From Citrobacter tructae (GTDB lineage Bacteria; Pseudomonadota; Gammaproteobacteria; Enterobacterales; Enterobacteriaceae), in assembly GCF_004684345.1 (NCBI RefSeq), contig NZ_CP038469.1, positions 2,046,001 through 2,110,000 on the forward strand: a stretch of DNA of 64,000 bases. Reading direction: 5' to 3'. The notes under the pieces were generated by a model. The model was not told the origin of the DNA. It saw only the letters and a list, made by a program, of their open reading frames with translations, and searched no databases. This document shows positions 35,138 through 44,630 of this stretch, in pieces. The translations under genes and the position numbers were made by a program. Position 1 is the first letter of the stretch; each line of letters begins with the position of its first letter.

Positions 35138-37674
35138 GACGTCGCCTTCTCCGCTGGAACATATTCGCACTGTGCCACCATTTTTATAGGACCGCTGAAC
35201 GCCGTCACGTTATCCACCTTGCCGGTATATTTCTCAATATCTACCAGCGTAGTATGCGCACTGGTCGCCTGCGCCAACTGAGACGTGCCAATATCCATCG
35301 TTAACACGTTCGGGTTACCGTATTTACACAGAGCCCCAGTTTCTCCACCGTTATCAGGATCGTACCAGGCACCTTCATGAATACGCACGACACCTGGTGA
35401 GTAAAAATCGGAAACAACCGCTCCCGCAAGCACCTGGCCGCGCGCATTAAACACACGGACAATATCGCCATTGCGGATCCCCCTGGCGCTGGCATCCTGT
35501 GGGTTAATAAAGACCGGTTCTTTCCCTCCTACCGCATAATGCTTACGCAGTGCTTCAGATTCACAGAGCTGTGAATGCAGACGGAAATCCGGGTGGACGG
35601 ATTGCAGATGCAGCGGCCAACGTTGCGACCCCGGCCCACCGTGTGAACGTTCGATTTTCTCAAACCACATCGGATGCCCCTGGCAATCGTCATACTGCAT
35701 ATCGGCAATCGTTTTGGAGAAAATTTCGATCAAACCACTCGGCGTCCCCAGCGGCTCAAGATCGGGATCTTCGCGGAATGCCTGATGACGAACAAACATC
35801 TGCGGATGTTCAAACTCAACGTATTCTTGTTGATTCCAGAAAACGTCGAACGACGGGAGATGAACACCGCGTCCTTTCCCTTGCTGGCTTCCTTCCTGCC
35901 AGATGCGTTTCAACCAACCTATCTCATCCAGCCCTTCAGTGAACGCCTCTTCACGATTAAAGCGGCGACAGAGATCGCGGAAAATATCGAAATCATTACG
36001 TGCTTCAAATTGTGGCTGCACCAGCTGTTTCATGGCGATAATGCCGCGATTGGAGTGGTTGCCATACTGGTCGAGATCGTTACGCTCAAACTGGGTCGTT
36101 GCGGGCAGAACGATATCGGCAAATCGACAGGTTGACGTCCACTGATTATCGATGGCGATGACGGTTTCCAGCTTACGCCAGCCCTCAATAATGCGATTGA
36201 TCTGCTGGTGACGATGGAAGGGGTTAGTCCCGGCAAAAACACACATCTTCAACGGCGGCAGTTTGACCTTTTTACCGTTCCAGTTAATGTTCTTGCCCGG
36301 CTCCAGAATCGCATCGATAAAACGCGCGATCGGAATGGTGCTGCTATAACCCTTATAATCGGTGCTGTCATGGATCGGAGGCACGGTGGTGGAACCTGAA
36401 AAACCGCTGAGGATAACGCCTTTACGCCCAGGCGTTCCCGCACCGTTATAGTGCCAGCCAAAGCCAAAACCGCCGCCGGGTAAACCGATTTGTCCGAGCA
36501 TCGAGGCCAGCACCACGATCATCCACGCCCACTGTTCCCCGTGCTGCATACGCTGGACGCACCAACCGGCAATAATCTGCGTTCTCCCGGCTGCCATCTG
36601 CCGGGCCAGTTCACGAATGGTGTCGGCATCAATCCCGCATATTTTTTCCGCCCACTGGGCATCTTTGGGTTGTCCGTCGCTTTCACCCAGCAGATAAGGC
36701 AGAAACTGCTCAAACCCAACGCAGTAGTTATCGAGAAAATGTTTGTCGTAAAGTTTCTCGGTATAGAGCGTATGCGCCAGCGCCAGCTGGAGTGGAACAT
36801 CAGCCTGCGGGTTCACCGTAATATGCTTGACCTTGTCGCGCCCAAGATACTCGTGGGTTGAGGTAACGACCGGGTCGACGCTGATGACAGAGATCTCACC
36901 GCGTGCCACCTTTTCCTTCAGTTGCTCGTAGTATTCATAGACATCATGATCCGGACACCACCAGTTCGCCTGCTGGTTTTTAATCAGATCAGAGCCCCAC
37001 AGCACAATAGTTTTGCTGTTTTCAAGCACCAGCGGCCAGGAGGTTTGCTGCTCATAAACCTCCATTGATCCCACCACACGCGGCAAAATCACCTGCGCTG
37101 CGCCGGTTGAGTAGTCGCCCCCCGTGCTCACGCTGTTGCCATGCAGCGCAATGGCGCGCGCCAGCATACCGGAGGCATTATGGAACATCCCCGTTGATTG
37201 CCAACCGCTGGCCGTCAGCAGCGCGCTCGGGCCGTAGGTTTTTTGAATACGCTCCAGCTCCTGGTAGAAGAAGTCCAGCGCCTCATCCCACGAAACGCGC
37301 ACAAAGCGGTTATCTCCACGCTGTGAGGTATCGCTCTGATGGCGTTTACGCAGCCAGTCAACGCGCACCATCGGGTAGCGAATACGCGCATTACCGTGTA
37401 CGTGATCCGGCAACCCGGCGATCATTTTTGACGGATACTTATCACGCTCAAATGGCTTGGCCTCGATAAAACGACCATCCACCACAGTGGCTCGAATAGC
37501 CCCCCAGTGAGAACCAGTCAGGATCCCCTCTTTGACGCCAGCCCCCTGCACCTCTGCGGCGTTAGCGCTACGCGGTGTGAGCAGCGAAGGTCCTAACATA
37601 CCGGCCACGGTCAAGCCGCCCAACTGCAGCAGAAAACGTCGGCGAGATGCCTGAAAGAGATCGTTATTTTTCAT
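35134..37674 (-). CDS. torA: Periplasmic TMAO reductase TorA
   Basis: The 846-residue molybdoenzyme is the terminal reductase converting trimethylamine N-oxide to trimethylamine in anaerobic respiration. The twin-arginine signal MKNNDLFQASRRRFLLQLGG is near-identical to E. coli TorA, with cleavage after ANA near residue 39-42. The Mo-ligand Ser is in GDYSTGAAQVILP. GGGAGA precedes ATG 37674, which overlaps the end of torC by 11 bp. It is more narrowly TMAO-specific than TorZ by family knowledge. Confidence 0.96.
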   Translation of the reverse strand: MKNNDLFQASRRRFLLQLGGLTVAGMLGPSLLTPRSANAAEVQGAGVKEGILTGSHWGAIRATVVDGRFIEAKPFERDKYPSKMIAGLPDHVHGNARIRYPMVRVDWLRKRHQSDTSQRGDNRFVRVSWDEALDFFYQELERIQKTYGPSALLTASGWQSTGMFHNASGMLARAIALHGNSVSTGGDYSTGAAQVILPRVVGSMEVYEQQTSWPLVLENSKTIVLWGSDLIKNQQANWWCPDHDVYEYYEQLKEKVARGEISVISVDPVVTSTHEYLGRDKVKHITVNPQADVPLQLALAHTLYTEKLYDKHFLDNYCVGFEQFLPYLLGESDGQPKDAQWAEKICGIDADTIRELARQMAAGRTQIIAGWCVQRMQHGEQWAWMIVVLASMLGQIGLPGGGFGFGWHYNGAGTPGRKGVILSGFSGSTTVPPIHDSTDYKGYSSTIPIARFIDAILEPGKNINWNGKKVKLPPLKMCVFAGTNPFHRHQQINRIIEGWRKLETVIAIDNQWTSTCRFADIVLPATTQFERNDLDQYGNHSNRGIIAMKQLVQPQFEARNDFDIFRDLCRRFNREEAFTEGLDEIGWLKRIWQEGSQQGKGRGVHLPSFDVFWNQQEYVEFEHPQMFVRHQAFREDPDLEPLGTPSGLIEIFSKTIADMQYDDCQGHPMWFEKIERSHGGPGSQRWPLHLQSVHPDFRLHSQLCESEALRKHYAVGGKEPVFINPQDASARGIRNGDIVRVFNARGQVLAGAVVSDFYSPGVVRIHEGAWYDPDNGGETGALCKYGNPNVLTMDIGTSQLAQATSAHTTLVDIEKYTGKVDNVTAFSGPIKMVAQCEYVPAEKATS

Positions 37675-38842
37675 TGCTTTCTCCCTTATCGCCATGCGGC
37701 TTGTCCGTGGTGTCAGAGGCATTCATCTGCAAATATTTCAGCAAGGTACGTTCTTCACGTTTATCCAGACTGGTAAATCCAATCATGCCGTTCAACGTGC
37801 CAATCCAGCCGTTGGCGTCAAAGTGTTCTTTCTCCGGCGCGCCGTGGCACTGATTACAGGTACCGTTATAGAGCGAGTCGGCATAAGCCCAGATAGGTTT
37901 AATGTCGTTGACCATATCGCCCTTTTGCATCCAGGCGGTGGCCTGTAACTTGCTCCACTGTGTGTTCGTTTCCGCTACGGTAGTTTGCTCCAGCGTTTTC
38001 ACATGCTGCTGGATGTCACCACGAATGGAGGCGACAAAAATGCGCTTGCCCGGCAATTGCGCCAGCACGCGCTGACGCCCGTTGCTTTCGGTCCAGCCCA
38101 CGATTTCAATTTGCAGCCAGTCACCGTCACGCTTTAACACTTTCACTTCGGAAGCAGGCAGCAGTGAACCCGCCGGCTCTTTATCGCCTTTGGCGGCATA
38201 AATAGGTTTGATATCCAGGGAGTAGAGCGTATCGCCATCGTCGTTTGCGTTAGCTCGTAACGCGTCAAACTGCTTACGGAAACCGCTGCTCATATCGGGA
38301 AGCTGATGCGCAATCCCTTTATGGCAGTCGATACAGGATTGATTGTCCTTCGCCGCAATTTTCATCTGACGCGCGGCTTCAGGATGCTGTTTAGCGTGAT
38401 CCATCGCATCATAGTTATGACAGGAACGACAGGTCGCAGAGTTGTTTTCCTTCATCCGCGCCCATTCTCGCTCCGCCAGCTCGGCGCGTTTGGCTTCGAA
38501 TTTTTCAGGAGTATCAATAGAGTGGGCAACAAAAGTCTGGTAGATATCGTTACTCGCTTCCAGCTTACGTTTCACCATGCCTGGGATATCTGATGGGATG
38601 TGGCAGTCGTGACATTCTGCGCGCACCCCGGAGGCATTCTGAAAATGCGCTGACTGTTTATATTCTTCGTAAACCGGCTGCATGCTGTGGCAGCTCACGC
38701 AAAACTCGGTTGAACTGGTTAATTTTATGCCAACGTGTGGCAGAACGATCAGTGCAATACCGACCACAACCCCGATTACGACCAGCGCCAGCACTGACCA
38801 ACGTGCGCTCGGTCGGAGTAGCGCCCTCCAGAGTTTTCGCAT
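37664..38842 (-). CDS. torC: Pentahaem c-type cytochrome TorC
   Basis: The 392-residue membrane-anchored cytochrome passes menaquinol electrons to TorA. In E. coli the apo-form also signals to TorS/TorT. An N-terminal anchor (about residues 15-36) is followed by four NapC-type CxxCH haem sites (CVSC, CHDC, CRSC, CIDC) and a fifth (CNQCH) in the C-terminal domain. AGGGGC lies upstream of the start. First gene of torCAD. It is the paralogue of TorY at 32489-33583. Confidence 0.95.
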   Translation of the reverse strand: MRKLWRALLRPSARWSVLALVVIGVVVGIALIVLPHVGIKLTSSTEFCVSCHSMQPVYEEYKQSAHFQNASGVRAECHDCHIPSDIPGMVKRKLEASNDIYQTFVAHSIDTPEKFEAKRAELAEREWARMKENNSATCRSCHNYDAMDHAKQHPEAARQMKIAAKDNQSCIDCHKGIAHQLPDMSSGFRKQFDALRANANDDGDTLYSLDIKPIYAAKGDKEPAGSLLPASEVKVLKRDGDWLQIEIVGWTESNGRQRVLAQLPGKRIFVASIRGDIQQHVKTLEQTTVAETNTQWSKLQATAWMQKGDMVNDIKPIWAYADSLYNGTCNQCHGAPEKEHFDANGWIGTLNGMIGFTSLDKREERTLLKYLQMNASDTTDKPHGDKGESNEK

Positions 38843-38892
38843 AATAGCCCCTGTAAATATATGGTTTAGTTACAGAGGATCTTATTCAGCAA

Positions 38893-38955
38893 ATGTGAAC
38901 AGCAACACTGGTCAGGATGAATGGCTTACGGCACAATGTGAACAGATATGAACAG
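38893..38955 (-). promoter_or_regulatory. tor boxes (TorR operators) between torC and torR
   Basis: Three decamers of the form CTGTTCAYAT on the minus strand: CTGTTCACAT at 38893-38902 and 38936-38945, and CTGTTCATAT at 38946-38955. A degenerate fourth (CAGTAAACAG region, 38963-38972) abuts the torR start. In E. coli TorR binds such boxes to activate torCAD and to repress its own gene. Confidence 0.9.
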
Positions 38956-38973
38956 AAAGAGACAGTAAACAGG

Positions 38974-39666
38974 ATGTCGCATCACATTGTTATTGTTGAA
39001 GATGAACCGGTAACCCAGGCGCGGCTACAGGCCTATTTTGAACAGGAAGGTTATCACGTCTCAGTCACAGCCAGCGGTGCGGGCTTACGTGAGATTATGG
39101 CGCAACATCCTGTCGACCTTATTCTGCTGGATATTAATCTCCCGGATGAAAATGGATTAATGCTGACCCGCGCCCTGCGTGAACGCTCAACGGTGGGAAT
39201 TATTCTGGTGACGGGGCGCAGCGATCAGATCGATCGTATCGTTGGCCTGGAAATGGGGGCTGATGATTATGTCACTAAACCACTGGAATTGCGTGAACTG
39301 GTGGTACGGGTGAAAAATTTGCTCTGGCGTATCGATCTTGCCCGCCAGGCGCAGCCGGAGGCAAAAGATAACTGCTATCAGTTTGCCGGATATTGCCTGA
39401 ATGTCTCCCGACATACGCTGGAACTGGGTGACGAAGCGATCAAACTCACCCGCGCCGAATACGAAATGTTGGTCGCATTTGTCACCAACCCAGGGGAAAT
39501 TCTCAGTCGTGAACGCTTATTGCGTATGCTTTCGGCACGGCGGGTAGACAATCCTGACTTACGTACCGTGGACGTACTGATCCGCCGTTTGCGCCACAAG
39601 TTGCAAGCCGACTTGCTGGTGACGCAACACGGAGAAGGTTATTTTTTAGCTGCTGACGTGTACTGA
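38974..39666 (+). CDS. torR: TMAO response regulator TorR
   Basis: The 230-residue OmpR-family response regulator is phosphorylated through the TorS relay and activates torCAD. The receiver has VEDE, phosphoacceptor Asp in LILLDINLPDENG, and Lys in VTKPLELREL. The C-terminal winged helix has RAEYEMLVAF and VLIRRLRHKL. ATG 38974 gives exactly the E. coli length and N-terminus (MSHHIVIVEDEP), while a frame extending to 38917 runs through the tor boxes. There is no strong ribosome site, as expected for a self-repressed gene. The 3' end overlaps that of torT by 28 bp. Confidence 0.95.
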   Translation: MSHHIVIVEDEPVTQARLQAYFEQEGYHVSVTASGAGLREIMAQHPVDLILLDINLPDENGLMLTRALRERSTVGIILVTGRSDQIDRIVGLEMGADDYVTKPLELRELVVRVKNLLWRIDLARQAQPEAKDNCYQFAGYCLNVSRHTLELGDEAIKLTRAEYEMLVAFVTNPGEILSRERLLRMLSARRVDNPDLRTVDVLIRRLRHKLQADLLVTQHGEGYFLAADVY

Positions 39667-40670
39667 TACAGATAAACGGGACGAAATCCACCCGGTGACA
39701 GCGAGCGTCGAACATGCTGACTGTCCGCATTTTTCGGGGTGAGCACCAAGATCGGTGGACTGATATTTTCCGGCACCGGTTGCCCTTGTAGCACCCTGAT
39801 CGCCTGCTGAATCGCCAGCTCGCCTTGCCAGACCATTTGATCGCTGGCAGCCATAATGATCCTTTCGCGTTTAAGCCCGCGATATACCTGATGCGACAGA
39901 TAAAAAGAGACCACGGTTAAAGGTGTGCTCAGGTTACGCCGCTCCCCCATCGCCGCCTCTGCCGCAATTGCTGTACCGGCAACCACATCGGCATCTGGGT
40001 GGCGTTCCAGCATCTCCTGCAGCAGATTGCGTTGTACTTCAATATCATTATCACCCAATGCCACATCCACGATGTGAACCTCGCTACCGGCAATCGCCTG
40101 GCGGAACCCGGCCACCATTTCTCGACTGCCTCCGGCGTCATCAGGACCTGGCAATAATAAGACCTTGAGTGGTTTACCACCGCTCCACTTAACCAGATAA
40201 CGGCCTGGCTGATACCCCATCTGGAACCACGGAACCCCAATCCTGGTTTTCACCGTCGCATCGTGTATCGCATTCACCACCTCAATGACCGGTAGCATGC
40301 CTACCTGCGCTTGCAGCTCCGGAAAGCTCGTCGTACTGCTGCCCAACAAAATGGCATCAGCTCCCCATTGCTGACATTGGGCAATTTGTGTTTTTTGCAT
40401 GGCAAGCTGGCGATACCCTCCCGCTTCGAGCACCTTCAGGCTGACACCGTATTTTTTCGCGGCGTCAAGCATGCCGTAATTCACTGAAAGCCAGTAGGAA
40501 TCCTTCAGGCTGGGATACAACGCGCACAGTTTCCACGCCTTAGTGGCGATGACGCCCGTTTGCTGTTCCGCCACTGCCAGCTGCGTATCCTGCCAGCGCA
40601 GTAATGCGGCCCCGGTCGCGTGAGCTAAACCAGGAAAAAGCGTGATAAGCAGGAAAACCAATACGCGCAT
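39639..40670 (-). CDS. torT: Periplasmic TMAO-binding protein TorT
   Basis: The 343-residue periplasmic protein of the ribose/LuxP binding fold captures TMAO and docks on the TorS sensor domain. A signal peptide MRVLVFLLITLFPGLAHA is followed by two Rossmann-like lobes (AILLGSS, IEVVNAI, VLLLPGP, VVAGTAIAAEA, IQQAIRVLQGQ). GAGG lies upstream of ATG 40670. It is divergent from torS with 82 bp between starts, and its tail overlaps torR on the other strand. Confidence 0.94.
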   Translation of the reverse strand: MRVLVFLLITLFPGLAHATGAALLRWQDTQLAVAEQQTGVIATKAWKLCALYPSLKDSYWLSVNYGMLDAAKKYGVSLKVLEAGGYRQLAMQKTQIAQCQQWGADAILLGSSTTSFPELQAQVGMLPVIEVVNAIHDATVKTRIGVPWFQMGYQPGRYLVKWSGGKPLKVLLLPGPDDAGGSREMVAGFRQAIAGSEVHIVDVALGDNDIEVQRNLLQEMLERHPDADVVAGTAIAAEAAMGERRNLSTPLTVVSFYLSHQVYRGLKRERIIMAASDQMVWQGELAIQQAIRVLQGQPVPENISPPILVLTPKNADSQHVRRSLSPGGFRPVYLYQYTSAAKK

Positions 40671-40752
40671 GATGGCCTCAACATTGATAAGGCTTTATCC
40701 TAGTTGCTTTCCGCTTTTGGACTCAACCTTTTTAATCTGTGGCGACCAGACA

Positions 40753-43500
40753 GTGAATTTATCTCTGACCAAACGACTGTGGATAGGCTTCGCACTGATG
40801 GCGACGCTGACCCTCATTAGTACGCTGGTAGGCTGGTATAACCTGCGTTTTGTCAGCCAGGTTGAGCAAGCCAATACCCAGGCGCTTATTCCGACAATGG
40901 ACATGGCACGCCAGCTCAGCGAGGCCAGTGCCTGGGAACTGTTTTCCGCACAGAACCTGACCACCGCAGATAATGAAAATATGTGGCTGGCTCAGGGGCG
41001 GATGTTAACCGCCCAGAGCCTGAAAATAACCGCATTGCTGAAAACCCTTCGCGAGCAGAGCTTTGACACCTCAACCATTGAGCAGCAGGAGAAAGAGATC
41101 GCCCAGTCGTTAAGCCATCAGGGGGAGATGGTTGGTGAACGGCTGAAACTACGCGATCAACAGCAACAACTCAGCCAGCATATTATTGAGGCGACCGCAG
41201 ACGTTGCCGAAATGGCACGCGGCCAGGCCAGTAATGCCGCCACGTCGGCAGGCGCTACGCAGGCCAGCATTTATGATTTAATTGAGGGCCATCAGGGGCA
41301 AGCGGCTGAACACGCTCTCGACAGACTTATCGATATCGATCTGGAATATTACAACCAGATGAACGAACTACGCCTGAGCGCGCTACGCGTGCAGCAAATG
41401 GTCATGAATCTAGGCAATAATCAGGCGCAGAATAATCTGGCGGCGCTGGAAACCCAGCTCAATGCCGCCGTCAGAGTGCTACATCGTCGACAAATACGTA
41501 TTGAAGATCCGGTGGTACGCGCTCAGGTAGCCAATAGCGTGAATACGATTGGCCGTTATGTCGAGCTGCTGGCCCTGTATCGTCAGGATAACGACATCAC
41601 TACCCGACTACAGATCTTGTCGCAGAATAATATCGAGCAATTTACCCGCTTTAGTAGTGAAGTTAGTCGGTTGGTTGAACTCATCGGGCAACGCAATCAG
41701 ACCGGTCTGGCACACCTCAAGCAGGCCAGCCAGCGGGGACAAAACCTGCTGTTGCTGTTGGGCGGCGTGTCACTGTGCTTGCTGATTCTCATTCTTTGGC
41801 GCGTGGTTTACCGCTCAGTGACGCGCCCGCTGGCACAGCAGACGCAGGCGTTACAGCGTCTGCTTGAAGGTGACATTGACTCTCCATTTCCGGAAACCGC
41901 AGGCGTTCGCGAACTGGACACCATTGGGCGTTTGATGGATGCCTTTCGTAGTAGCGTTCATGCGCTCAATAGTCATCGCGAACATCTGGCCGCGCAGGTT
42001 AAATCCCGCACGGCAGAACTTCGTTCTCTGGTGTCTGAACACCGACAGGCGCGTGCGGAGGCCGAAAAAGCCAACCAGGCAAAATCGGCGTTTCTTGCTG
42101 CCATGAGCCATGAAATACGCACCCCGCTGTATGGGATCCTCGGTACGGCGCAGTTGCTCTCAGATAATCCTGCTCTGGCGCAGCATCGGGAGAATTTACG
42201 CGCCATCACTGACTCAGGCGAGTCTCTGTTAACCATTCTCAACGATATCCTGGATTATTCCGCCATCGAAGCAGGCGGAAAAAATGTGGCGATCGGCGAT
42301 GAGCCTTTTGCACCTAAACCGCTATTAGAAAGTACGCTCCGGCTAATGATCGGTCGCGTTGCGGGTCGCCCCGTCACACTGGTTGCAGATTATGCCGACG
42401 ATGTCCCCGCGACCCTACGCGGCGATCCGCGTCGCATTCGCCAAATCATTACCAACTTATTAAACAACGCACTACGTTTTACCGACCAGGGGCGCATCAT
42501 CCTACGCAGCCGATGTGCAAATGGAGAGTGGTATATCGAGGTGGAAGACACAGGGTGCGGAATTGATCCTGACCGTCAGAGCGATATTTTTCAGCCGTTT
42601 GTTCAGGTAAGCGGTAAACGTGGGGGAACCGGGCTTGGATTAACCATCAGCGCCAGCCTCGCGCAGGCGATGCAAGGGGAACTGAGCGTTACCAGCACTC
42701 CGGGGGTCGGGAGTTGCTTTCGTTTGCGTCTGCCATTACGGGCTGCCGCGATGCCGGTAGCAAAATCCGTTCCACGTGCCATATCGTTACAGGGGTTACG
42801 CTTACTGCTTATCGAGGATAATCCCCTCACGCAGCGCATCAGCACAGAAATGCTCACCCTCAATGGCGCACAGGTTAGTACTGCAGACAGTGCTGCTGCG
42901 GCGCTAACCCTACTACAGCAGGACGCCCACTATGATGCCGCCCTGGTTGATTTCAACCTGCCTGATATCGACGGTATCACGCTGGCGCAGCAGTTAACCC
43001 TTGAGTATCCAACGCTTAACCTGATCGGCTTTAGCGCACACGTCATTGACGAAACGCTAAGCCAAAGAACCAGCAACCTGTTTCTCGGCATTATTCAAAA
43101 ACCGGTTCCCCGGGATGAACTCAGCCGACTGATTACGCATTATCTTCACGGTAGCAATACCCTTCCCGCTGAATTAGAAGATGACAACGAACGGTTAGAT
43201 ACCCAGCAATTAACTGATGATATCCACGTAATGGGATCGCAAAAGGTACATGAATGGTTAGCACTCTTTAAACAACATGCGCTGCCTTTATTAGATGAAA
43301 TTGATGTTGCGCGCGCTGAAAGTGATGACGAGAAAATTAAACACCTGGCGCATCAGCTAAAAAGCAGTTGCGCCAGCATTGGGATGCGTTCAGCCAGTAA
43401 GATGTGCGCGGAGCTTGAACAGCAGCCGTTAACTGATTTTCCACTCAGAGAGGAGATACAACAAAGCCTTAATGTAGTAGAAGACTGGCTGAGAAAATAA
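40753..43500 (+). CDS. torS: TMAO hybrid sensor kinase TorS
   Basis: This is an inner-membrane tripartite sensor kinase of 915 residues. TM1 (about residues 8-30), a long periplasmic four-helix sensor that binds TorT, TM2 (about 330-353), HAMP, histidine kinase core with His453 (AMSHEIRTPLYG) and ATPase motifs (NLLNNALRF, GTGLGLTIS), receiver with Asp733 (ALVDFNLPD), and HPt with His867 (LAHQLKSSC). The phosphorelay ends at TorR. I chose the GTG at 40753, which yields the E. coli-like MNLSLTKRLW N-terminus; the open frame extends further upstream into the torT promoter but lacks family support. Confidence 0.95.
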   Translation: MNLSLTKRLWIGFALMATLTLISTLVGWYNLRFVSQVEQANTQALIPTMDMARQLSEASAWELFSAQNLTTADNENMWLAQGRMLTAQSLKITALLKTLREQSFDTSTIEQQEKEIAQSLSHQGEMVGERLKLRDQQQQLSQHIIEATADVAEMARGQASNAATSAGATQASIYDLIEGHQGQAAEHALDRLIDIDLEYYNQMNELRLSALRVQQMVMNLGNNQAQNNLAALETQLNAAVRVLHRRQIRIEDPVVRAQVANSVNTIGRYVELLALYRQDNDITTRLQILSQNNIEQFTRFSSEVSRLVELIGQRNQTGLAHLKQASQRGQNLLLLLGGVSLCLLILILWRVVYRSVTRPLAQQTQALQRLLEGDIDSPFPETAGVRELDTIGRLMDAFRSSVHALNSHREHLAAQVKSRTAELRSLVSEHRQARAEAEKANQAKSAFLAAMSHEIRTPLYGILGTAQLLSDNPALAQHRENLRAITDSGESLLTILNDILDYSAIEAGGKNVAIGDEPFAPKPLLESTLRLMIGRVAGRPVTLVADYADDVPATLRGDPRRIRQIITNLLNNALRFTDQGRIILRSRCANGEWYIEVEDTGCGIDPDRQSDIFQPFVQVSGKRGGTGLGLTISASLAQAMQGELSVTSTPGVGSCFRLRLPLRAAAMPVAKSVPRAISLQGLRLLLIEDNPLTQRISTEMLTLNGAQVSTADSAAAALTLLQQDAHYDAALVDFNLPDIDGITLAQQLTLEYPTLNLIGFSAHVIDETLSQRTSNLFLGIIQKPVPRDELSRLITHYLHGSNTLPAELEDDNERLDTQQLTDDIHVMGSQKVHEWLALFKQHALPLLDEIDVARAESDDEKIKHLAHQLKSSCASIGMRSASKMCAELEQQPLTDFPLREEIQQSLNVVEDWLRK

Positions 43501-43539
43501 ATAACACACTGCTTGTAGCGTTGTTCTTAGGGAAGAAAA

Positions 43540-43616
43540 TGGTACGCCCTGTAGGATTCGAACCTACGACCTACGGCTTAGAAGGCCGTTGCTCTATCCA
43601 ACTGAGCTAAGGGCGC
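43540..43616 (-). tRNA. argU: tRNA-Arg (anticodon UCU)
   Basis: This 77-nt tRNA ends in an encoded CCA. The acceptor stem is GCGCCCT / AGGGCGT, D-arm GCTC/GAGC, anticodon loop CTTCTAA with anticodon TCT (43580-43582 reversed), and T-arm GTAGG-TTCGAAT-CCTAC. Position 1-72 is a G-U pair. It reads AGA/AGG. It is called argU in E. coli and fimU in Salmonella, where it limits translation of fimY. Its 3' end faces torS, and in E. coli this gene is the integration site of a prophage. Confidence 0.97.
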
Positions 43617-43678
43617 ATTGCGAAGTGAAGACTTCATGCGGATGAAACGCGTGAATTATACGGTCAGCGCATGCTGAG

Positions 43679-43834
43679 TCAATGCCTTTTGTTCTGGTTG
43701 CTTGCGAAGTGTACGAATATTGTTTTTTCTGCTCGTCCACGGGTATCCAGGAAATCACCTGGTAACAACTCAGGCACCGTAAAGCTCGGTTTAAGGTTAA
43801 ATGTATTTAGAAAATTAATGATTTTGCTTAACAT
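43679..43834 (-). CDS. Small ORF, 51 aa, unknown
   Basis: The frame has a good ribosome site (GGGAG and AGGAG upstream of ATG 43834) and encodes MLSKIINFLNTFNLKPSF followed by a short polar tail. No family is recognised and no signal peptide is clear. It is divergent from fimW with 37 bp between the start codons, and ends 63 bp before argU. It may be a real small protein or chance; the ribosome site is the only positive evidence. Confidence 0.3.
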   Translation of the reverse strand: MLSKIINFLNTFNLKPSFTVPELLPGDFLDTRGRAEKTIFVHFASNQNKRH

Positions 43835-43871
43835 TCTCCTACTCCCTTCCTTGCGGTTTAGGATCTCTTCA

Positions 43872-44465
43872 ATGTTAAGTATCGCCATCAAAGAAGAAAA
43901 TAGTCACTTCGAACATGGACTGAAAATCATTATTACTCGCCTGGCAAATCAGTGGCATCAGAAGATTTGCTTCTTGCCTGCCGACGATATTGACCGTGCA
44001 GACATCGCCTTTTTATCGTTAGATGAAGATTGGTTTAGCGCAGGCTGTTACGAAATTCCTATCCACACCAGGCACCAGCATCGGGTTATTATTTGCAACA
44101 AATGCGATAAAGACAAACTGATGTTCAGACCCTGCCTGTACATGTTACCGCTTATTTATCGCGAAGATGATGTCGAAGAGATCAGCAAAAAAATGGTGCT
44201 CATTTTGCAAAAACGCGCACTCCGTTCCAGCGTCCCCGCCACCATCTGTCACTATTGCACCACCCGCAACTTTTCCATTGCAGAGCGCCAGTTTTTAATG
44301 TTTCTCGCTAGCGGATATACCGTCGCCGAAACGGCGCATCTTCTTGCGCTCAGTGAGGTCCAGGCGAAGGCGACTCGTCGCAGCATTATGAAAAAACTGC
44401 ATGTGAAAAACGAGCAGCAATTCTTAAAATACATCAGGGTTAACCTGAGTTTTCTACAAAGTTAA
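43872..44465 (+). CDS. fimW: Fimbrial repressor FimW
   Basis: The 197-residue LuxR-type DNA-binding protein is a negative regulator of type 1 fimbriae in Salmonella, where it acts against FimZ. The N-terminus MLSIAIKEENSHFEHGLKII and the motif CNKCDKDKLMFRPCLYMLP are FimW hallmarks. The C-terminal helix-turn-helix is about residues 135-190. The receiver-like half has no phosphoacceptor. AGGAT lies 8 bases before ATG 43872; the longer upstream frame is non-coding. First gene of the fimW - EAL - fimY run. Confidence 0.92.
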   Translation: MLSIAIKEENSHFEHGLKIIITRLANQWHQKICFLPADDIDRADIAFLSLDEDWFSAGCYEIPIHTRHQHRVIICNKCDKDKLMFRPCLYMLPLIYREDDVEEISKKMVLILQKRALRSSVPATICHYCTTRNFSIAERQFLMFLASGYTVAETAHLLALSEVQAKATRRSIMKKLHVKNEQQFLKYIRVNLSFLQS

Positions 44466-44630
44466 ACCGTTTCTCACACACTAGCACTTTTATGAGAAAT
44501 GTCTCATAGCCAATTAAGTATCAGTACCTACTGCACCGGTTTCTACGCTGCCACAATAATACCTATATATTATTACCGGGGTAATAAAAATACACACTCG
44601 GTAATATTTGCTCTGCTTCGGGGGGATATC

